Origin: Bacillota bacterium | Lineage (GTDB): Bacteria; Bacillota; Clostridia; UBA1381 | Length of the DNA: 9,670 nt | Assembly (NCBI GenBank): GCA_021205715.1 | Contig: JAJPXA010000042.1 | Location: 1 to 9,670, forward strand | Reading direction: 5' to 3' | In this document: positions 1-5,279 of the stretch, in pieces | How positions within the stretch are numbered: the first letter of the stretch is position 1 | Layout: each line of letters begins with the position of its first letter | Position numbers and translations under genes: made by a program | Notes under the pieces: model-generated | The model's input: the letters and a program-made list of their open reading frames with translations, nothing else | Databases searched by the model: none | What the model was told of the DNA's origin: nothing

Positions 1-416
1 ACATTATGACAATGGTAAGCCGATTGCCGCGTCAAATAGTGGGTTTTGATGTTGCGTTTGACAAGTCACCGATGCGGATACAGAAGATAGTAGATAACGC
101 TCCGTGGGCTGATACCTACTGCACTGACGGCTGGGCGGGGTATATTGATGTCGTTTATCCGGGAACATATATTCGAAATGTGCATGATAAAAGCAACACA
201 TTCACGGTAGAAGGGGTCAACGCGGATTTGCGGCATTACATACCGCTTTTACGGCGTCGTAGCAGATGTTTTCCAAGAAAACTTGAAACTTTGCAAGCGG
301 TTTTGGGGCTTTTTGTTGATGCCTATAATGCTTTTGGCGTGGCAAAAATGAAATTTCGTGAAAATCTCAACCCAAAATCCCGAGAACTGCCATTTTCGGT
401 TCTTGATTTCTTATAA
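1..416 (+). CDS. IS1-like family transposase, 5'-truncated by the window edge
   Basis: The reading frame is open to the left edge (the codon before the ATG at 6 is ATT), so this is the C-terminal 136 or more residues of a longer protein and the ATG at 6 is probably internal. Counting from that ATG, visible motifs are CTDGWAGY (catalytic-type Asp at 41) and TVEGVNADLRHY (catalytic-type Glu at 69), followed by a basic stretch RRRSRCF and a helical tail. This pattern resembles the catalytic C-terminal half of IS1-family DDE transposases; the first acidic residue of the triad would lie left of the window. Such enzymes cut and join the ends of their own element. The visible part has no frameshift or internal stop. 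The sequence is more AT-rich by eye than the operon to its right, as expected of an insertion. Family assignment is from recalled motif similarity; another DDE family such as IS1595 is less likely. Confidence 0.72.
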   Translation, partial: IMTMVSRLPRQIVGFDVAFDKSPMRIQKIVDNAPWADTYCTDGWAGYIDVVYPGTYIRNVHDKSNTFTVEGVNADLRHYIPLLRRRSRCFPRKLETLQAVLGLFVDAYNAFGVAKMKFRENLNPKSRELPFSVLDFL

Positions 417-424
417 TATGCGCA

Positions 425-441
425 GCGTGTCCACGCCTTTT
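425..441 (+). terminator. weak terminator-like hairpin after the transposase gene
   Basis: GCGTG (425-429) and CACGC (432-436) are complementary, and four T follow after one C (438-441). The two-base gap is too tight for a full stem, so in practice it is 4 bp with a GTCC loop. It lies 9 bases after the transposase stop and could be a weak intrinsic terminator, or part of the insertion sequence's right end. The short stem and short T-run make this uncertain. Confidence 0.27.
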
Positions 442-446
442 ACAAG

Positions 447-459
447 GTCAATTATTGAC
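447..459. promoter_or_regulatory. 13-bp palindrome overlapping the -35 box
   Basis: GTCAAT-T-ATTGAC is a perfect inverted repeat with 6-bp arms and a single central base. It covers five of the six bases of the -35 element (455-460). A dimeric DNA-binding protein sitting here would block RNA polymerase, but palindromes of this length arise by chance in AT-rich DNA, so the regulatory role is an inference. Confidence 0.3.
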
Positions 460-483
460 TATTGGAAAATTGCGTGGTATAAT
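455..483 (+). promoter_or_regulatory. sigma-A promoter for the Dabb-miaB-mutSL-miaA operon
   Basis: TTGACT at 455-460 (five of six consensus bases), a 17-bp spacer, and an exact TATAAT at 478-483. A TGn extended -10 motif (TGG, 475-477) sits directly upstream of the -10 box. Transcription should start near 490, leaving a leader of only about 26 bases before the ATG at 516. It is the only convincing promoter seen in the window and points into the seven-gene array. It begins 39 bases after the transposase stop codon, so its -35 half could belong to the insertion sequence end. Confidence 0.85.
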
Positions 484-487
484 TAAG

Positions 488-504
488 GTTAAATCGGATT
501 TAAC
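488..504. promoter_or_regulatory. perfect 17-bp palindrome at the transcription start, candidate operator
   Basis: GTTAAATC-G-GATTTAAC has 8-bp arms around one central base. It begins four bases after the -10 box, spans the expected start site (about 490) and ends directly against the GGAGG ribosome-binding site at 505-509 of the first gene. This is a usual place for a repressor operator. As RNA it could also form a 7-bp stem with a 3-base loop at the 5' end of the message, next to the ribosome-binding site. Which protein, if any, binds it cannot be told from this window. Confidence 0.5.
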
Positions 505-515
505 GGAGGCTTAAA

Positions 516-803
516 ATGATAAGACATATTGTAATGTGGAAAATGGCGGAGCGGGACGAGGCTAAAATGCTCGAGATAAAAAAGAGCCTTGAGGCGCTCA
601 AGGATGAGCTTGATGTTATAGTGAGCATCGAGGTCGGCATAAACGCGGGGATTGAGGACGGTATGGATTTCGCGCTTGTCGCGGATTTCAAGAGCCGCGA
701 CGATTTGGCAAGTTATGCCGAGGCGCCCGCGCATAAGGCCGTTGCGGCGGCGCTTATAAAACCGAATGTCGTCGAAAGACGGTGCGTGGATTACGAATTT
801 TAA
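516..803 (+). CDS. Dabb-family (stress-responsive alpha/beta barrel) protein
   Basis: A 95-residue protein with the hallmarks of the Dabb domain: the opening strand MIRHIVMWKM with His4, a middle strand DFALVADFKS (about 51-60), and the helix DDLASYAEAPAHKAVAAAL (about 62-80). Dabb proteins are small ferredoxin-like dimers; characterised members include plant stress proteins and a plant polyketide cyclase, but most bacterial ones have no known reaction. The family often has HPxH in the last helix; here the first His is Ala (APAH, His73), so a catalytic role is not assured. The start is set by GGAGG at 505-509, six bases before the ATG. It is the first gene of the operon, ending 15 bases before miaB. 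No signal peptide or membrane segment is visible, so it should be cytoplasmic. The assignment to the fold is fairly sure; the function is unknown. Confidence 0.85.
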   Translation: MIRHIVMWKMAERDEAKMLEIKKSLEALKDELDVIVSIEVGINAGIEDGMDFALVADFKSRDDLASYAEAPAHKAVAAALIKPNVVERRCVDYEF

Positions 804-818
804 CGAAAGGCTTGAAAA

Positions 819-2237
819 ATGGCGATAAAAATAACAGAGGAGCAAATGAGCGAGCAGCGCGAATATATGGCGCGGCTGCGCGAGGAGAATAATCTTTTTG
901 CCGTAAATAACGGGAGGAAAAAGCGCGCCTGCGCCAAGACCTACGGATGTCAGCAGAACGAAAACGACACGGAGCGCGTATGCGGTATGCTGGAAGAGTG
1001 CGGTTTTGATTTTACGGATGACGAGGCGGACGCGGATTTGGTCGTTTACAACACCTGCGCGGTGCGCGAGAACGCGGAGCAAAAGGTTTTCGGGCGGCTG
1101 GGAATACTAAAGCATATGAAAGAGGCGCGTCCGGATATGACAATCGCTCTTTGCGGATGTATGGTTCAGCAGGAGCATATAGCCGAGAGGATTAAAAAGA
1201 CGTACAGCCACGTCGATTTGATTTTCGGCACTAACGCGCTTTATAAAATGCCGAAGCTCTTGTACGAGGCGACGCATAAAAAGGGTATGACGATAGATAT
1301 CGAAAAGTCCGACGGCGTGATTGCCGAGGATATTCCCACAAAGCGCGAAAGCAAAAATCAGGCGTGGGTTTCGGTGATGTACGGGTGCAATAATTTCTGC
1401 ACCTACTGCATTGTCCCGTATGTGCGCGGCAGGGAGCGGAGCAGACTCCCCGAGGATATATTGCGTGAGGTTAAAAGCCTTGCCGCAGACGGGTGTACGG
1501 AGATTTCGCTTTTGGGGCAGAATGTTAATTCCTATGGCAAGGATTTGAAAAACGGAATAGATTTCGCGGATTTGTTAAGAATGGTAAATGAGGTCGACGG
1601 CGTTCGGCGCGTAAGGTTTATGACGTCGCACCCGAAGGATTTGTCCGACAGGCTTATCGACGCCATACGCGATTGCTCTAAGGTATGCCCGCAGCTGCAT
1701 CTGCCGTTTCAGGCGGGCAGCAACGAGGTTTTGAAAAGGATGAACCGCGGCTATACGAAGGAGCAATATCTTGAAAAAATACGGCGCGTTAAGGAAAAAG
1801 TGCCGAATATTTTCCTTTCGTCCGATGTTATAGTCGGTTTCCCGACGGAAACAAAGGAGCAGTTTGAGGAAACGCTCGACGTTCTGCGCAAGGTCGAGTT
1901 CGACCGTATATTTTCGTTTATATATTCCAAGCGCGAGGGAACGCCCGCGGCGAAGCTCGATTTCGTATTGAGCGAGGAGGAAATACACGAGAATTTCAGC
2001 CGGCTTTTGGAGGTTCAAAACGAAATATCAAAGCGTAAAAACGACGCGTACGTCGGACGCGTCGAGGAGGTCTTGGTCGAGGGCGAAAGCGCCAAGGATT
2101 CCGACGTCCTCGCCGGAAGATGCCCCGGCTCGCAGATTGTGAATTTCAAGGGCGGCAGGGAGCTCATCGGAAAATACGTGAACGTAAAGATAACAGAGGC
2201 AATGACGTGGAGCCTGAACGGAATATTAGTTGATTGA
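819..2237 (+). CDS. miaB: tRNA-2-methylthio-N6-dimethylallyladenosine synthase MiaB
   Basis: A radical SAM methylthiotransferase that adds a methylthio group to C2 of N6-isopentenyladenosine at position 37 of tRNAs reading U-starting codons, the step after MiaA. In its 472 residues the N-terminal UPF0004 domain carries the auxiliary-cluster cysteines Cys44 (TYGCQQNENDTE), Cys80 (NTCAVRENAEQK) and Cys114 (CGCMVQQ). The radical SAM core has the CxxxCxxC motif at Cys190, Cys194 and Cys197 (YGCNNFCTYCIVPYVRGRERSR, of which GRERSR is typical of the family). A TRAM RNA-binding domain follows from about residue 408 to the end. NTCAVRE and the overall length favour MiaB over MtaB or RimO. The N-terminal extension of about 35 residues before the first domain is usual for Firmicutes members. 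GAAAGG at 805-810 supports the ATG at 819. The stop codon overlaps the ribosome-binding site of the next gene. Confidence 0.96.
   Translation: MAIKITEEQMSEQREYMARLREENNLFAVNNGRKKRACAKTYGCQQNENDTERVCGMLEECGFDFTDDEADADLVVYNTCAVRENAEQKVFGRLGILKHMKEARPDMTIALCGCMVQQEHIAERIKKTYSHVDLIFGTNALYKMPKLLYEATHKKGMTIDIEKSDGVIAEDIPTKRESKNQAWVSVMYGCNNFCTYCIVPYVRGRERSRLPEDILREVKSLAADGCTEISLLGQNVNSYGKDLKNGIDFADLLRMVNEVDGVRRVRFMTSHPKDLSDRLIDAIRDCSKVCPQLHLPFQAGSNEVLKRMNRGYTKEQYLEKIRRVKEKVPNIFLSSDVIVGFPTETKEQFEETLDVLRKVEFDRIFSFIYSKREGTPAAKLDFVLSEEEIHENFSRLLEVQNEISKRKNDAYVGRVEEVLVEGESAKDSDVLAGRCPGSQIVNFKGGRELIGKYVNVKITEAMTWSLNGILVD
2042..2064. repeat. 8-bp inverted repeat inside miaB at the TRAM boundary
   Basis: CGACGCGT (2042-2049) and ACGCGTCG (2057-2064) form a perfect 8-bp stem with a 7-base loop. 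It codes for the start of the TRAM domain (about residues 409-416). No T-run follows, so it is not a terminator. It may simply reflect the GC-rich codons used here. Confidence 0.35.
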
Positions 2238-2242
2238 GGAGG
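2237..2242 (+). promoter_or_regulatory. AGGAGG ribosome-binding site overlapping the miaB stop
   Basis: The first A is the last base of the miaB TGA (2235-2237); the site lies 8 bases before the ATG at 2251. It is the strongest Shine-Dalgarno in the window and fixes the start of the YlbF-family gene. Ribosomes ending on miaB would sit on it, which suggests coupled translation. Confidence 0.85.
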
Positions 2243-2250
2243 AATAAAAA

Positions 2251-2631
2251 ATGACAGCGGTAGAGGAAAAAACAAGAGAATTGGGGGAGCTTATTCAAAG
2301 CTCCGAGGAAATGAAAAAATATAAGGCGGCGGAGCTTAGGCAAAACAACGACGAGGAAGCGGCGCACCTTATGCGCGAGTTTAACGTCGCGCGGATAAAT
2401 CTCGCCAAGGATATGCAAAACGGCAAGATTGAAAGAGCGGATGCCGTAAAAAAGAACAACGAGGCATTTGACGCGCTGCTTGAAAAATCGGATATTATAA
2501 GGGAATATGTCGAGGCGAAAAAGGAATTTGACACGATGATTCAGAGGATGAATCAGATGCTGAATTTTTATATAACGGGTCAGGATCCGAACTGCACTCA
2601 CGATTGCAGCACCTGCGGCGGCTGCGGCTGA
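2251..2631 (+). CDS. YlbF/YmcA-family regulator with a four-cysteine C-terminal tail
   Basis: A 126-residue, highly charged, almost wholly helical protein (about residues 1-108), fitting the YlbF/YmcA (Com_YlbF) family. In Bacillus subtilis YmcA (RicA), YlbF (RicF) and YaaT (RicT) form an Fe-S-bearing complex that steers RNase Y in mRNA maturation and affects biofilm, competence and sporulation. The place between miaB and mutS matches ymcA in B. subtilis, where ymcA follows ymcB (miaB) and lies upstream of mutS. The last twelve residues hold Cys115, Cys119, Cys122 and Cys125 in a CX3CX2CX2C pattern with several Gly, which looks like a metal or Fe-S ligand set. No membrane segment or signal is visible. 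Family membership rests on helical character, size and position as well as sequence; whether it is the YmcA or YlbF orthologue is open, so no symbol is given. It is separated from mutS by 36 bases that show no terminator. Confidence 0.82.
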   Translation: MTAVEEKTRELGELIQSSEEMKKYKAAELRQNNDEEAAHLMREFNVARINLAKDMQNGKIERADAVKKNNEAFDALLEKSDIIREYVEAKKEFDTMIQRMNQMLNFYITGQDPNCTHDCSTCGGCG

Positions 2632-2667
2632 TTATAACAATTAAAATATGCGGAAAGGGGAAAAGCA

Positions 2668-5277
2668 ATGAAGAAATCGGGGTCGAGCGCGATGACGCCT
2701 ATGATGGTCCAATATTTGAAAACAAAAGAGGAATACTCGGATTGTATTCTTTTTTACAGACTCGGCGATTTTTACGAGATGTTTTTTGACGATGCGATTA
2801 AGGTGTCGCGCGAGCTGGAGCTTACCCTTACCGGAAAGGACTGCGGGCTTCCCGAGCGCGCGCCGATGTGCGGCGTGCCGCATCACAGCGCTATGAATTA
2901 TGTGTCGAGGCTTATCGCGCGCGGGTATAAGGTGGCGATATGCGAGCAGACGGAGGATCCGAAGACGGCGAAGGGCATTGTAAAGCGCGAGGTTATACGC
3001 GTCATAACGCCCGGAACCGTGATGGATGAGGCGATGCTCGATGAAAAGAGCAACAATTACCTCGCGGTTATATGCTTGAACGACGGAGTTTTCGGCTTCG
3101 CGGTGTCCGATGTTTCGACGGGTGAGATTTACGTTACCGAGCTTAGCGGCGCGGAACGCGTGATGAATGAGATTGCGCGTTATGAGCCGAAGGAGATAAT
3201 CATAAACGAGGCGGCGGGAAATGTCGTTTCAAAGGCGGTGGAGCTTAGGTTTCATCAAAGGGTTGACGTTCAAAACGACGACTTTTTCGACGATACCGCG
3301 CTTGAAAAAAAGCTGTTAAGGCAGTTTAAAAAGGAGTCGCTCGAGGAGCTGGGCGTCGCGGATAAGCCGCAGGCGGTTATCGCGGCGGGCGTTATGTTAA
3401 GATACCTCGAGTACGCGCAAAAGAGCAGTCTTTCGTATATTAACGCGCTGAATGTTTATTCGGTTGAGCAGTATATGGATTTGGACGCTTCTGCAAGGCG
3501 GAATTTGGAAATAACCGAAACTATGCGCGATAAGAGAAAATACGGCTCGCTTTTATGGGTTTTGGATGAAACAAGCACGTCTATGGGCGCGAGGATGCTG
3601 AAAAGCTGGATTGAAAAGCCGCTTTTGAATCCGCTTGAAATAACGCAGAGGCTTAACGCGGTGGACGAGCTTTTCACGAATATAATGCTCAAGGATGATT
3701 TGCGGGAAATTTTAAACCGCACCTACGATATATCGCGGATTATAAGCCGAATATCAATCGGGAGCGTGACTCCGAAGGATTTGCTTTCGCTGAGAATGAC
3801 GCTTTGCGAGCTGCCGGAGCTTGAAATGAAGCTCAACGGCGCGAAGAGCAGAATGCTAAACGATATGTCAAAGGGATTTGACATTTTGGACGACGTGCGC
3901 GACCTTTTGGAACGGGCGATTGACGACGAAGCGCCCGCGCTTTTAAAGGACGGCGGCGTTATAAAAAAGGGATTTCACGAGGAGATAGACAAGCTGAGAG
4001 CCGCGATGAAGGACGGCAAAACGTGGCTCGCGCAGCTTGAGGCGAAAGAACGCGAAAAAACGGGAATCCCTAAGATGAAGATAGGCTACAACAAGGTGTT
4101 CGGTTATTATTTTGAGGTTTCAAAGTCGAACAAGGGCGAGCTGCCGGAGTATTTTGTAAGGCGGCAGACGCTCGCGAATGCCGAGAGGTATATCACACCG
4201 GAGCTAAAGGAGCTTGAGGACACGATTTTGGGAGCGTCGGAGCGGGTCGCGAATTTGGAAGCGTATGTTTTCGACGAGGTGCGCCAAAGCGTGGCAAAGG
4301 AAATTGAGCGCTTAAAGCGCGCCGCGAATACCATAGCGGTAACGGACACGCTTTGCTCGCTTGCCGAAAGCGCGTATAAAAACAGGTTCACAAAGCCGGA
4401 GGTAAACGACTCCGGTAAAATTGAAATTATCGAGGGCAGGCATCCGGTTGTCGAGAAGATGTCGAAGTCGCTTTTCGTTCCCAATGATGTGACTCTCGAC
4501 GCCGACGAGAACCGTCTGCTTATAATAACTGGCCCCAATATGGCGGGAAAGTCGACGTATATGCGGCAGACCGCGCTTATAACGCTTATGGCGCAGATAG
4601 GCAGCTTTGTGCCGGCGAAAAGCGCCAAAATCGGCGTTGTGGACAAGATTTTCACGCGCGTCGGCGCGTCGGACGACATAGCGTCGGGTCAAAGCACGTT
4701 TATGGTTGAGATGAGCGAGGTCAGCCATATTTTGGAAAACGCCACGAAAAATTCGCTTATAATACTTGACGAGATAGGCAGAGGAACAAGCACCTACGAC
4801 GGCTTGTCTATCGCGTGGGCGGTCGCGGAATATATACAAAGCAAGAGGAATCTCGGCGCGAAAACGCTTTTTGCGACGCATTATCACGAGCTTACACGGC
4901 TTGAGAATATGCTTGACGGGGTCAAGAATTATCACATCGCCGTAAAGAAATACGGCGACGACATAACTTTTTTGCGGAAAATCGTAAGAGGCGGCACGGA
5001 CGACAGCTTCGGTATCGAGGTTGCCGCGCTCGCGGGAGTGCCCTCGGCGGTGATAAAACGCGCGAAACGCGTTCTTTCCGATATAGAAAAGGGCGGCGGG
5101 CAAAAGGAAGACGCAAAGCTGCCGAGCGTCGCGGACGACGGCGGGCAGATAGATTTCTTTGACAAAACCGCCGATGAGATTATAAGCGAGCTTAAAAATA
5201 CGGACGTGACGACATTTACGCCGATTGAGGCGATGAACAAGCTTTATGAGCTTAGCAATAAGGCAAAGGAAGGCTGA
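2668..5277 (+). CDS. mutS: DNA mismatch repair protein MutS
   Basis: The mismatch-recognition ATPase of postreplicative repair. It binds mispairs and small loops as a dimer, then as an ATP-bound clamp recruits MutL. Its 869 residues match the usual MutS1 length. The N-terminal domain opens with TPMMVQYLKTKEEY and has the mispair-stacking Phe-X-Glu in GDFYEMFFDDA (Phe35, Glu37). The connector, core and clamp domains follow. The ATPase has Walker A GPNMAGKST (622-630), Walker B LIILDE (697-702), the signature-like GRGTSTYDG (704-712) and the ATHYHEL switch (His738 region). Near the C-terminus QIDFF (827-831) fits the sliding-clamp-binding pentapeptide, as in B. subtilis MutS, and the end PIEAMNKLYELSNKAKE is the usual tail. 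AAAGGGG at 2654-2660 fixes the start. The gene ends 2 bases before mutL. It is not the MutS2 type: there is no Smr domain and the mismatch-binding domain is present. Confidence 0.98.
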   Translation: MKKSGSSAMTPMMVQYLKTKEEYSDCILFYRLGDFYEMFFDDAIKVSRELELTLTGKDCGLPERAPMCGVPHHSAMNYVSRLIARGYKVAICEQTEDPKTAKGIVKREVIRVITPGTVMDEAMLDEKSNNYLAVICLNDGVFGFAVSDVSTGEIYVTELSGAERVMNEIARYEPKEIIINEAAGNVVSKAVELRFHQRVDVQNDDFFDDTALEKKLLRQFKKESLEELGVADKPQAVIAAGVMLRYLEYAQKSSLSYINALNVYSVEQYMDLDASARRNLEITETMRDKRKYGSLLWVLDETSTSMGARMLKSWIEKPLLNPLEITQRLNAVDELFTNIMLKDDLREILNRTYDISRIISRISIGSVTPKDLLSLRMTLCELPELEMKLNGAKSRMLNDMSKGFDILDDVRDLLERAIDDEAPALLKDGGVIKKGFHEEIDKLRAAMKDGKTWLAQLEAKEREKTGIPKMKIGYNKVFGYYFEVSKSNKGELPEYFVRRQTLANAERYITPELKELEDTILGASERVANLEAYVFDEVRQSVAKEIERLKRAANTIAVTDTLCSLAESAYKNRFTKPEVNDSGKIEIIEGRHPVVEKMSKSLFVPNDVTLDADENRLLIITGPNMAGKSTYMRQTALITLMAQIGSFVPAKSAKIGVVDKIFTRVGASDDIASGQSTFMVEMSEVSHILENATKNSLIILDEIGRGTSTYDGLSIAWAVAEYIQSKRNLGAKTLFATHYHELTRLENMLDGVKNYHIAVKKYGDDITFLRKIVRGGTDDSFGIEVAALAGVPSAVIKRAKRVLSDIEKGGGQKEDAKLPSVADDGGQIDFFDKTADEIISELKNTDVTTFTPIEAMNKLYELSNKAKEG
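5265..5273 (+). promoter_or_regulatory. ribosome-binding site of mutL inside the end of mutS
   Basis: AAAGGAAGG lies within the last mutS codons, before the TGA at 5275-5277, and the mutL ATG starts at 5280. The two-base gap between genes implies translational coupling, which would help balance MutS and MutL levels. Confidence 0.7.
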
Positions 5278-5279
5278 TT

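Noticed and set aside
412..417. TATAAT at the transposase stop as a second -10 box
   Set aside because: No sequence resembling TTGACA lies 16-18 bases upstream and there is no TGn extension; the pair at 455-483 is far better.
1..515. Complete insertion sequence with both ends
   Set aside because: The left end is outside the window and I could not recognise a right terminal repeat or target duplication, so only the transposase part is reported.
2632..2667. Possible terminator or internal promoter between the YlbF-family gene and mutS
   Set aside because: The 36 bases are AT-rich but hold no stem with a T-run and no paired -35/-10 elements; only the mutS ribosome-binding site is clear.
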